From contig CM049315.1 in assembly GCA_026874595.1 (NCBI GenBank), forward strand, positions 9,027,664 to 9,091,663: a stretch of DNA of 64,000 bases, written 5' to 3'. Shown here piece by piece: positions 52,301-64,000 of this stretch. How positions within the stretch are numbered: the stretch's first letter is position 1; every line of letters starts with the position of its first letter. A model generated the notes under the pieces. It was not told the DNA's origin and did not search any database. It saw only the letters and a program-made list of their open reading frames with translations. Source of the stretch: Sipunculus nudus. Taxonomy: Eukaryota > Annelida > Sipuncula > Golfingiida > Sipunculidae. The position numbers and the translations under genes are program-made.

Positions 52301-53379
52301 ATATACAGATAGATAATAATTATTAGTTGTTTATAAATTGTATCAGCATAATATTTTTTTGTAATAAAATGATCATGTTATTTTTTTTAATATTTAACAA
52401 TCAAATTGTAAAGAATTTTTTAATGTTAATAAATTAACACTTTCAGTTATTTAACCTAAAAGAATCAGTTCAATATAAGATCAAATATTTTCAATTTATT
52501 AGCAATGTAATGATATAATTTAACAACAGTTAATAATTTATTATCACTTAAAACACCTGATAAATAACAATAAATGGAAAGGTTTTAATTTTTCAACTAA
52601 ACGGGATACATTGACATGCATACATTGTTCACTATTGTGTAAATTCACCGCTGAGAAACGGGGTCCCAAATCCCCTAACGCCGCACACTCACCCGGGCCG
52701 CATGCAGATTATAGAACATAACAGTGGAGCCCTACTTGTTTTCTCAATAAACATGTCCTTATCCTTTATTGGCGTGATTAAGTGCACTTTCCTGATCAAG
52801 TGCGGGTCTAAATAGGGAAAGTGCATTGATATTCCGGGTTTTATATCAGGTAATATTCCCACTGGCAATAAACGGTCAGATCGAGCAGGGATTTGCGTGT
52901 CAGCACAGACTGAATGCGCTTCCAAACTAGAGACGGCAAAATAGCCGGCATGCATTTATGCAAGCTTGCGGCACCATAAAACGCGTGTGAAACAGAAGAA
53001 TAAGCCCACTTTCTCGTTAACACGGAAACAATTTTTTTAAAGAAGACGTTACATGTTAATGATTTACTCATAGTGTATTTTTTTTATTATATTTTCTATG
53101 AATCACGATTAAGATCTGCACCTGCTAAAGCATCTACGTCAGTTTTCTTGTTTTTTTTTAGTTCACGTATACATCATACAAAATAGCTAGTATATATTGT
53201 AATAATCATAACTTCGGATTTGTTTGCAGTTATATATAATATAATATAATATAATATAATATAAAAATAACAACTAGTTTGTATTTTTTAAAGCATTATA
53301 GGCAATGCCTATGTACATATATATGACATAAGGATGGCTGTTCATAAAATAAATAAGTCGCGCAGAAATTTTGGCTGTC

Positions 53380-53690
53380 ATCTGTGTCCACTTTGCATGG
53401 AGTGTTTTATCCCCGTAACGACCCTGTAATCGCATTTGATTGGTTGAGGAAGCTCTGACAAAAGAAGAGAGACATTTGGTTGTCGCCATGCAGGATTTCC
53501 TGCACGTTCTTGCTGACAGGCGGAGGGAGATGAGACTTCACGTTTCACCGCGTCAACTGACGACCAGACGGATTACCGTCAAATTAATGCGCAAACATAT
53601 CAAGTAACGGTCGCCCGAGGACTTTAATTGCAGGGTTTACACGAAATCCCTGCTTCAAACGGCTCTGACGGTTCAATTATAACCAACCAA
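53380..53690. promoter_or_regulatory. GC-balanced island with palindrome and octamer-like word
   Basis: It contains CTTTGCAT (53391-53398, one base off the POU octamer), a TGATTGG word (53438-53444, inverted CCAAT) and a 7-bp inverted repeat TGCAGGA-TT-TCCTGCA (53489-53504) with ETS-type GGA cores. It is repeat-poor and has no coding frame of note. Regulatory role is inference. Confidence 0.3.
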
Positions 53691-54094
53691 GTTGTGTAAG
53701 CTCCATTTTGAATTTTAAATCCCCATTTAAATGGTTTAGGTATATACTTGGTGAATGTTAAACGATGCAATGAGTGGTGTGGATTATTAACATTGAGTCA
53801 GCGACAAAACAAACCACGACGAAATTATATTATATTTAATTATAGGGTATTAAGCAATCTATGTGATGATATTATCACAAAATCTTATGCGTTTTTAATT
53901 AGCAACAACAACAAAAACATAAACAACACCATGCAGTATTTTCATTTTTGTTAACACAAGGCAGTGTTTATTTAATTGCTATAAACAACGGAAACTGCAT
54001 GGATACCCTGCAGTCAAAGGGAAGTTGATATATTTTACTTTTATTTATATTTTATTTGATCGATATTTCCCTGTTTCTAATTATGTATACACAC

Positions 54095-54096
<2 letters not shown>

Positions 54097-54144
<48 letters not shown>
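54097..54144. repeat. (AT)n microsatellite
   Basis: About 24 AT units. Confidence 0.95.
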
Positions 54145-54146
<2 letters not shown>

Positions 54147-55515
54147 AGAATATGTATTAGGCCTTTACTTCAGTCTGCCAAAAAGACTTAAACTAAAAAT
54201 AATTTCCATATATAAAAATAATAATAATAATAATAATAATAAGTTTTTTGTATACATACGTAGTGATATTATGTAGTATATATAGGTAGGTAAATTATAC
54301 ACAGAGGGGACCTGTTTATATAGGGAACCAGAGTGAAACCAGTGCGTGTTGACAACGAGGTGCGCACGACCTGTGCGGGAACCTCCCACCTTTGAAGTGG
54401 TGTCACGTTATTGCATGTTAATGAGAAAGTCGGCGGTAGTCGACTGGGAGCCACGTGTCGCTATTCAGCGCACGTCTTGAGAATAAGGAGGAAAGCATCC
54501 CAGAGATGAATATACTCAACCAGGCAGAAAAAAGCTGGTCTCAAACACCTACATCACCCGAGCTGAAGTCGACCTCTAAAAATATATACTCAACTTGTAT
54601 TGTTGGGGCAGCTATAAAACGGCAACGTTATAGTTTTCTGCATGTGTTTGCTTGCCATCGGCATTTTATTACACAAGACACCAGCGTACTTACAAACACA
54701 GACACTCAAAGTCCTGCCGGAGGAAGGGGGGGGGGGGGGGGGGAGGGTTCCAATGATTCCATGCCAAATCCCACCTCCTTGGTTGTCAAGGCGGATCAAA
54801 TAATTTTATCTCAACTGATTTGGGTCAATTTTGAGTTTCTTTTTAAAAAATCCTTGGGATAAACTCGCATTCTGTGGCTAAGACGGAGTCATCCCATCCC
54901 CTTTTCCGAATCCTTGGATCCGCCAACTTATGAAAGAAATATATGAAAGAAACAGACCTTAGACATGCGTATTAAATATACATGAGAACAATGCATGTTT
55001 GTCATTGTGCATCCAAGTTAGCACGATGATATTATTAATGACTACTTGTCAATCACGTGTCTTGGTGCATGTGGATCCGAATAACTATTATGTCAAATTC
55101 CTATATGTTTCCTCCACATACACGTGACTGAGTTGACGTACATGTTTTGTTTTTATATTTAATGAAAGCTCATCAACAAGTGGCGAAGCGAGGAAACATG
55201 AAATATTATATTTTATATTTATTATATAAATTTACATGTACCGTTATATGTACACGAGACATAAATTAAAAGAATTAAAATATTTATCGTTTATATATAT
55301 TGAGAAAGAGACATATTTCATAATCAAAATGACAAACATGTTTCATATACATCCAGGTATATATATATATATATAATAAAAGGCAAAGAAAATTATATAA
55401 AAACGAAGTTATCATTGATATCAAGTGTAAGATTATAATTACATGATGTATACATTTAAATGTATACAAACACAAGTTACAAGTTACAAGGATATATATT
55501 TCAATACGTTATTAT

Positions 55516-55519
<4 letters not shown>

Positions 55520-55568
<49 letters not shown>
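55520..55568. repeat. (AT)n microsatellite
   Basis: About 24 AT units. Confidence 0.95.
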
Positions 55569-55572
<4 letters not shown>

Positions 55573-55851
55573 CAATGTAAAACGTGACCCACAAACAATT
55601 ATAAAATTGACGGTCATCCAAAAGCCATGCACTCATATTGTCGTCGCGTAGCTCTTATACATAACACAAATCTGCAAGATCTGGAGATTATAATTTAATT
55701 TTTTTTATATTTTGTTATCTGATAGATTAATTCTCATATTAACTCAATAATAGCTCTGTTGTAACTTTCATATACTCACATTTCATTTGAAAGTTTGAGA
55801 GGGGTGCAACGTATAATGTTATATGTTTACACTGTAAAACTTAATGTTATC

Positions 55852-55884
<33 letters not shown>

Positions 55885-58800
55885 AAACAGTGTTATTGTT
55901 TGACATGTGTATATATTAAATGTTAACTTCTTTATAATCCTCTCAGAATTGTAATCCAGTCAATATATGAATATGTCCAAACGACAAGAAATACGCAACA
56001 TGGATACCAATATGCTCGCCCTAACTCAACATTTCGTTCCTCTGACCACCCATCGGTAGTATGGCGGTCTGGGGAGAGGGGAGACACCGCTATCAGTGAT
56101 TATATCAGACGGGCTGTTGGGGCGTGAGCGGGGCCTGGATGACGGGGGTCCACGGGGCCTCCAGCGGCTAGGCGCTCTGTCGCATCGAATAAGACCAAAT
56201 GGGCTTCAACTTGTGCAATTACTCTCTGCAACAGAGGACCTGAAAACAGGTCGCTGCGGGGAATTTTATTTCGGAGTATTCTTGAGCAACATGGACGGGA
56301 AGTGAGCCTGCCCCGAGCAGACCACAATACAACTGACCGGTCCACACGCGATTGATAAATGTTGACTGGTAATCGGGAAGAATGGAGAGCTTTACGTAAT
56401 TCAACTGAAAAGCAGTTTCATAAAATAATGTCACAGCAGTAATTGGCTAATGCTATAGGGCAGTGTCTGCATACATTAGACTTGGAAATCAATATGTGGT
56501 TGTTCTCAAAACCTCACTACACCATTCGGCTGGGTAAATTAACAGAACGAAATACCAGGACAGACTGACAACGGCAGAGAATATATTAACAAGTGCTTCC
56601 GCCCATATATTACAATGCCTTTAGCATACATTTAACAAACACTGGTATCTGTATGTGTACAACTTGAACTGAATTGAAAAAAATATCAGGGGCTTCCATG
56701 CTACAAACATGCACTGATCCTCCTTTTGTCTTGCGTAGGTCTACATGAAACCATGAAATGAAGAATTATATTAGAATTTTCTTTTGAAACTTTGTTATGG
56801 CCTTTTTTTGTGAAGGGGTTTGGAGTGATGGAACCTTGCATGATATAATGCCATGTATCATTGAGATCCGCGCTCATACGAGGGAGGGACCATTGGAACA
56901 GCCGGGATCATAAAGACTCCCTGCGGATGGTGGCGGTGACGTTATGAAGTTATTACACTGCCACCGGAGGACGGCCATGGATGTCACCAGATTACCAGGT
57001 TATTATTATAATAGAGCCGTGATGAGTGGGGCACGCCTTGCGGGTATCGGGACGCCGCCGACACAAACCCCACACGTCCCCGCGGGGGTAATCTTCACCG
57101 TCTGTCGTGATCCAGCCCGGGGGTGAGTCCCACCCCTCCCCATCCCTTTATCCTATCCTCATCCCGAGGCCTGGGTGTTCATCTGTCATTGTTATGGTGA
57201 CGTATTGCATTACAAACCGATGAAACGGCGGCCATTTGCAGAAGACACTTCATACGCGGAGATACAGAAGACACAACCATAACAGAAGGCTGGATGTTGG
57301 ACTCCATAGGTATAACCGTCGATGTGAACTGAGATTTCACAAGAGCCGTCAAAGCCGGGGGACCCGGGTGACAGGTCGTGCCGGATTGAGTTACAATTGG
57401 CCGTAATCTTTTGACATGTTGATGATATACTGTTTAGAAAAACTTTCGCCATACTCGGCACTCCCGCGATACAATTTGCGTGTGGCTGGCTAATTTTGGG
57501 TCTAGCCATAGTATTAACTATACACGAAATCAGGCGGCGTGACGGCGACGTATGGAATCACATCTCGCGAGATCCACAGCAATCCACTCAACCACACACG
57601 CGTTTTTGTCCGACCATCAGTGTATCAGCGACTTACTCTTGTATACACCTGTATCAAATAACATGAAAAGAATGCGCACGCTGCGGTGCAAGACGGTCTT
57701 TTGTGTGGAGTTACTTGTGTAACGTAATGGAACGTTTAGTATAAGCATTTATACGTGTACAAAGTTGGAAAATAACTACACTCAATTATGTACAATGTAC
57801 ACGTCATATGCATGGCATTCGGAGCATCGTGTTTATACGTGTGACGACTTCTCAAAGCATTGAACATCCATGTTCTAAATATAACATCCTTATCTACAAA
57901 TTTTGCAGTCAAGAATTATAGTATACAAAACCATATTTTAAAGAACAAAATACATGCACACTATAAGACGGCGATGATGATGTATAAATATCTCTGTCGG
58001 AATTTGTAGGTCACAATAAATTTGATCCAAACGTCATGAAAGTAGTAGTAGCAAATATAATAATAATAAAAATAATAATAAATAAAATAAATAAAAAAAT
58101 TGATAAATGAATAACGATAAGAAGACGACGCAATGCTCTCATGTTATTTTCTGAAAACAGAACACAAGGTTGTCTCGCATGTACTACTGACCTAAACAAC
58201 TCAGTGTTATAATGTCACAGAATACATACATCAAACACACGACGTGTAATAAATTACATACTCTGGACATTGCCTCATAACTGTGTAGTATATGTATATA
58301 TCCCAGTGTGTCCCTGTGTAGACCATGGGCAAGGCATCTTACTTTGAAATAAATTGCCTACCACAGTCAAAAGTCATCAGTTAATAATGCGGTTGAGACG
58401 CGCACAAAGACCAAACTGTCAAAAGAGAAAGCGACGTTCCATAAACTCACAACCTACCGATAAATATAAGATGAAATGCGGCCTCTGTTCCCTAGTAAAA
58501 TAAGAGATATAGTGTCGTGATTATGCGTCTTTCCATTGGCTGCGCCCGAATAAAAGCTCAAGAACCAGCTGCTAATTTTGCATGAAATTTAATAGTCTCC
58601 CCGCTTGCCTTGGTGGTCGTATGTTGCCGTATGATATACGGCCATGTTCACTGACCACAGGTTCATTATCATACTGTATATGCTGTCTGGTTTGTACGAT
58701 CCTCAAATGCTGCACTCATGCCGGGTTCGACACTAAAGCATGCATGCATGCATGTTGAATAAAATGTCCGTGAATAGGAAATAAACGGGATTCAGCCATG

Positions 58801-59286
58801 ATGACACTTTGCAATGGCAACATGATGTTTACCTGAATGAAAATATGTCAAGAAACAAACCGACAAGTGCATTGTCTAAACGCATCTGACAAGTTCAGAA
58901 GGTATGACATTCCGCGGCAAATAAAAGTGTGAATTTTCAATTAACCTCGCTTGACATATATGTTTACGTATGCTATTAATATCTTAACCATACAATTACC
59001 ATAGCAGCAATGATAATGTATTTAATTTTCCTATTGGACAAAAAAATAACATATTCCATTGAATATTTCGGAATATCCCTGTGCATTGTCAGTATATAAA
59101 AATATCTTACTTATCGTGAAACCTTACACCATATACCGAACGCATGGTTGCATTATAATGCGAATGCGGTATATATTTTCTGACAACATCCCTTTGCATC
59201 ACTTCTTCAAGGTAACTTGAATGTAAACCGACGAACATATTATTATAAATATGATTTATTTTTATTACATGTAAAAATAAGAGCCC

Positions 59287-59292
<6 letters not shown>

Positions 59293-59332
<40 letters not shown>
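59293..59332. repeat. (AT)n microsatellite
   Basis: About 20 AT units. Confidence 0.95.
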
Positions 59333-59335
<3 letters not shown>

Positions 59336-59779
59336 ATTATATAATATCTACCCACCTGTTCAAGATTATAATTTATACTGGTACGTGATTGAAAAAATAT
59401 TTATTACAGGACGACTTTAATCACCTCTAGACTCTGCCGTCCAATGTGGTCGCGTTATCGTCCCCGTGCGCCTTGAAAGCTCGGGTCTGGACCTGTTTGT
59501 ATATTGTATAACACGCAACAGTATATAACACACATGAAGAGTCCCAGCTGCATAGGTTTAACTCCCTAACCTGTGAATGAGAAAAGTTTACTCTTGGTGA
59601 ACCTTTTTCATCAAATGTACTGAAGTTGATCACGATTATATGATTGAAGTATACATTAAGACTGGGGCCGTGATGATAATCGGGAGAATTTACATACTTA
59701 CACCTATGCATATAATTGTACAAAAAGGCCGTTTAAAAACCATTTTGTTTTCTATGTCATACAAGCTATTCTTTCACAG

Positions 59780-60310
59780 ACTGCTCAGACCACAATAGGT
59801 TTCACACCCAGCTGACTGATACATGGAGAGCTGGAGTGTTCAAAGTGAAGCAGGGAGCAAGAACAGATGGCACAATGCTGACGATTAAATCAGGCGGAGG
59901 GACGGAACAAACTGGCAGTTCTCCGTAACCCCCTTCACCAGGGACTCATTCCTGCACGACGTTTATTTAGATTTATGAAGTTAATTCTACTACAGCTAAC
60001 TTCATTGAGGTTCATTTGTCGGACACGGAGCGCGAGCAGAACGAATAGCCAGGGTCAGCGGATTAATGGAAATGCGCCACGAGGCGTGCAGTGACATTCT
60101 GCTGCGGGGAGGGGGCGTCCCTGCTCGCTCGCTATCCATCACTTAATGGACGTGTCGCGCAGCGGAGGCAAATTACAATCCCAAACCGAAACATCTGCTT
60201 TGAACGAATTAAGTCCCATTCAGAGGGACAAGTGTAATGCACTTACACTGGCTTGTCTCAAATAAGAACAAATGCTATTAAATAATTTCGGGGATAATTT
60301 TTCGAGGACC
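59780..60310. promoter_or_regulatory. GC-balanced island with E-box next to SOX word
   Basis: This long repeat-poor block has an E-box CAGATG (59864-59869) and a SOX-like ACAATG (59872-59877) two bases apart. It has no long reading frame. It is one of the larger compositionally distinct blocks in the window. Regulatory function is inferred from composition and words alone. Confidence 0.3.
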
Positions 60311-63052
60311 AGGGAGTGTAAGTGTATGGTTCACATGATGTAAAACGGAACCGGAAATGTTTGTAAGTGCATGGGCAGCGTTGGTTTGTAAATTTTAGTA
60401 ACCCATTTTTTTCATCATTTATTTTTATATTTTAGTGCATCTATTTATAAATCGTAAATAACAGACTAAAAATTACAAAAGCATGGTTAAAATTACGGTG
60501 AACATGACGACTATAATCGCATAATAATATCAGCGCTATTAAAACATACGTGAGTGAAATATGCCATCCTCGAGGTATTAAAGATCGACATATGTTGATG
60601 TGTAGAACCCTTGGTCCGAGAAAACTGATAGTGCCCTGATGTGATTGGCCATTATAAGTGTGAAGTCATGACTTTACATAAAGGCATGACTTCAACACAG
60701 AAACGGATGTTTTAAATGTTTCCTGAAAATCTGGCGAAGACGATGGCAGAAATACGCTATATTAATTCAAATCTATAGAATTTATATCCACATATAACAA
60801 GGCTCTCCTGTGTCCCTGTATATCGTAAGAAATGCATGCGTCAACCAAAGCGCTGTGTATAGCTTATGGGTCAGAAAATGGGCTTGGGTTATGCAAAAAT
60901 TAATATTAACTCAAGTTTCTATACATAGTCAGATGTATTATAAAATAATATTATGGAGACTCGGCTATGTTTGCTTGACCATAATACCTCTGTGCATATA
61001 GACGTGTTTGATGAAAGATAATTCACTCTCGGTATTGATCATATATTCTTTAATGAAACCAATAGGAAGGCCTAGAAGAACCGCAAAAAATGCCGCAAAT
61101 AATATTAAAGCGAGAAAGACTGAGAAAACAAGAGAGGCTGGAGGAGGGGAGCCACAGACCGACTGAGACAGATGGAGACCGACTGAGACAGACTGGGAAA
61201 AGGCGGCATGGAGCTAAAAAGAGCAGAGGATGTCAGATAAAAGCTGCAGTTGTGAAACACGCACATATCTCCATCATCCATTTTTCCTGAAGCTGCTCAT
61301 TTCAGCTTAAAAAGCTGGGATGGATTTAGAAGATGCGTGCAGGGTGGGCGGGTGCTGCCTCCCTCCGCTGTCACAGAACGGAAGAAAGCAGCGGCAGTAG
61401 CAGGGCTTGAGGTCTTTAATGAACAGATTAGACCCATCTAAATGTCAGTGACGCTGACGGCTCAATACATCAGGGATACCCAATAATACCTGGCCCATCA
61501 CACGTCACAATTGGAACTGCTGAAATATGACTTCACCTGGAGTTCGCACAAGATAAATGAGCAGTTGCCGCACGCAAGGGTCAGACCGGAGAGCGGCGCA
61601 CTTGGGTGGCTTGCGGTGGTGAGACAATCACAGGAGCTTCGTCACGTGGTTCCACTACATAATTACAGGCCTAATAAGTGCGTCAATTATCGGCCACACA
61701 GCAACCGTCAGCCATCAACTGACACAGTCATACCTGACACAGTCTTTAGCAATGCCTTTATACTACAGCACTATGTAACTCCTTGAAAGTAATATTATAA
61801 AGCAAAAAAAAAAAAAGAGATAAAAGTCCAGTTAAATTCTTCTGTCATATTACATTTATTTACGTCCCTCATAAGCCATTTTTTTATTCAATCCTATATA
61901 ATATGCATGTCTTGATGGTAATCTTGTTTCAATGGAAAATCCCTAGTTCCGGTGTAACTCAACATATATGAAGATTTACGATCAAATTGACGACATAATT
62001 TATTTCTTATACCTTTTTAGCTTCTCTCCGGATGTATTGAGGTATTTTCATGGACACATATTTTAGCAACGACTATTTGAAGGATAAATTTAAATTACAC
62101 AATTTTATGTCAAATAATTTACCAGGGAATGTAAAGCAATATTTAGTGTTAAATTTCAATATGTCATTTACACCCAGGAGCTATTTTTAACCCTTTATAG
62201 TAATTCTATCATCTTTGTTATAAGATGCAAAGATTCGCCTTTTTCATGAGAGGCGCATCGTAAGGGGGTGGGGGCGGCGGGGGGGGGGGGGGAGAATCCC
62301 CCCCCCCATCTGCTATCTCATATGTTACGAGTGCACTCGAACCAATTAACTGAATAAGCCCTGGGTTTATTAACCCCGTTAACTATACGGAATACAACAT
62401 GCTATTGCTACGACAACTTGAGTTGCGCTACTCATATATTAGACAGTTAATAAATGAATGTGCTGATTATGTTCCATTCATATCCGTGCACTAACTTCAT
62501 ATGCATTCCAGCGCGGAGTGACACATGGCGTCCCGGAGTAACAAGTAAGGTCATTTAGATAGCGAAGATCCCGCCCGAGTCCCGGTTCCCTGGGGGTCTA
62601 TCTCGTGACGACTAGCCGGTGGGTATATATGTTAAACGTCACTGATATGAGCTGGTAATAAGGGAGCATATTGTTCTAACCGTGATAATTTGCCAGGCGC
62701 CAGCCCGCGCTGCCAGCCCCTGCTGCCACAGCCCGGCGCGATATGGGCCCGCAACCTGACACCGACTGTACGCATATTTCACTGGCCTTTGACAGAAGAT
62801 AGACACGGACCACTGATCTGTTTTGCTTTGACACATGTTACCCTGCAGGCTTATAGTGAACATAACAGGCCCCCGAATGAGAGCTTTCCTTTCAACTGCT
62901 TCTTTGTTTCAAGTATCAAGAGATTCCAAATTACCTGGTGGTTCGTGATATCCACACACCAGGCGGATGGCCGATCCTGCCGTGCGTATATTCGGTCACA
63001 AAACACACCATTTCAGGCCACAAATTTTGGTTTAATAACTTTCTAGCATAAG

Positions 63053-63119
<67 letters not shown>
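63053..63119. repeat. Compound (CT)n-(TA)n microsatellite
   Basis: About 12 CT units are followed by about 20 TA units. Confidence 0.95.
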
Positions 63120-63120
<1 letters not shown>

Positions 63121-64000
63121 GTATAATTTCCCGAATAAAATTATTCATTTTCCAGAAATTTTCATATTCTTTTAAACTGAGTATAATAAACCTTTGTGAC
63201 GATAAATCTACACTTAACACATATACATCGTTATCAATATACAATAATTCACAGTTATTGTTGCCTAGTTGTAGTTGAGGAAAGGTTCCTAAATATAAAT
63301 TAGAAAACGCTTTGTTTACAAGACTGAAATCTGATATACTGTCACGTGCTATGATTTAAGAGCAAACAGACTGAGAAAGTCCGCATTGTTCATGCACGTA
63401 AACAGCAAAGAAAAAATCACAAAAACTTACTTATGGTAATTTATGAAAGGCAAATACAGACACTTGTAAAATGCAAATTTCAAAATGTCTGTTTATTAAA
63501 AATATGATGTATATCTGTTTATTTTTAATACATGGATACACAGTTGCAAGAATAGTCCCTGAACTCAATAAAGACGCAAGTAGGTTTTGAGGCACATGCA
63601 CTGGTATTGTAAAACATGAAGAGTTCTAAGATTTACGTAAAAACCATTACACATAAGATAAACAGCAGAAAACCGTATGGGAATTACCTAGTATGTACAT
63701 GGGTGTATGCATGCACATGTTAAATGATTTTAGTTGAACTGGTTCTGATAAAGAAGGCGATCATAGGAAAACATCTATAAATATATAATCTAATTTATAT
63801 CCTAGTTCTGATGTCCTCTGTATCGTGTATTATTTTTTTTTCTCTGAGGATCTATGAGGATAATGGAAGCCGTTAATGTAGAGCCCGCGTCTCTGGCAGC
63901 TCCGCGACGTCTGAAAGCTTTAAAGAGTAACCTGGGACGAGGAACAGACCGTACAGCAGGGCCATGTCGGATTTGGTTGGGTGCGCGCTGGCCCTGCTAA

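Larger units (their letters stand above)
49321..55999. other. Non-coding DNA, no gene seen
   Basis: No recognisable protein was found; the largest frames (50841-51242 minus and 54455-54862 plus) match nothing known to me. It holds a (TAATA)n pentanucleotide tract at about 53232-53263, (AT)n at 54097-54144 and 55520-55568, (AAT)n at 54219-54241 and an 18-base G run at 54726-54743. GC-balanced islands are at 50960-51260 and 53380-53690. Confidence 0.6.
56000..64000. other. Non-coding DNA with several GC-balanced islands
   Basis: No recognisable gene was found. GC-balanced, repeat-poor blocks lie at 56010-56340, 56830-57560, 59780-60310, 61300-61720 and 62500-63000. AT-rich DNA lies between them. 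Simple repeats are (AT)n at 59293-59332, a (CT)n-(TA)n tract at 63053-63119, and a G run facing a C run at 62279-62307. A 20-bp direct repeat (GACCGACTGAGACAG landmark) occurs twice at about 61157-61197. Confidence 0.6.

Noticed and set aside
58710-58740. GGGTTCGAC word considered as a tRNA B box or SINE head
   Set aside because: No A box at the right distance upstream and no acceptor-stem pairing.

Overview
The window is eukaryotic and AT-rich, and it looks like a gene desert around one gene. There are no operons, no ribosome-binding-site architecture and almost no long reading frames. There are dozens of (AT)n, (CT/GA)n, (GT/AC)n and homopolymer tracts. The only protein I recognise is an intact, intronless Mab-21 family protein. 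A tandem-core repeat element at 5.4-7.1 kb has the layout of the 'pearl'/Helentron-associated non-autonomous elements described from bivalves. Together these suggest an invertebrate, most likely a mollusc and probably a bivalve. The species cannot be read from the sequence.

Layout. 1-5.4 kb is non-coding, with a degraded repeat tail near 2.8 kb and a small cluster of GATA-type sites near 5.0 kb. 5.41-7.09 kb is a composite mobile element: a leader with two small hairpins, five copies of a 180-bp unit, and a 3' hairpin. A second, related element is inserted between copies 2 and 3. 7.1-16.9 kb is non-coding with microsatellites and a few GC-balanced islands. 16.9-18.8 kb and 19.3-20.3 kb hold two foldback-like non-autonomous elements. 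Their inverted arms are built from strings of short GC-rich palindromes around AT-rich cores, and one arm holds a perfect 48-bp palindrome. A diverged arm of the first family lies at 35.66 kb. 20.3-28.4 kb is non-coding, with one notable GC-balanced block at 21.7-22.4 kb.

The mab-21-like gene lies at 29,175-30,254 on the + strand. It has a GC-richer 5' flank (GC box, CCAAT box) and a likely poly(A) signal at 30,582. From 30.6 kb to the end I see no further convincing gene. This part holds long (AT)n tracts, a diverged 3 x 106-bp tandem repeat at 37.1-37.4 kb, and several GC-balanced, repeat-poor islands that are reasonable candidates for cis-regulatory DNA.

Interpretation (inference). Vertebrate MAB21L1 and MAB21L2 are single-exon genes lying inside introns of NBEA and LRBA. 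A lone single-exon mab-21 in about 64 kb of non-coding DNA fits the same arrangement: a very large intron or regulatory block of a neurobeachin-type host gene whose exons lie outside the window. No host exon is visible, so this is untested.
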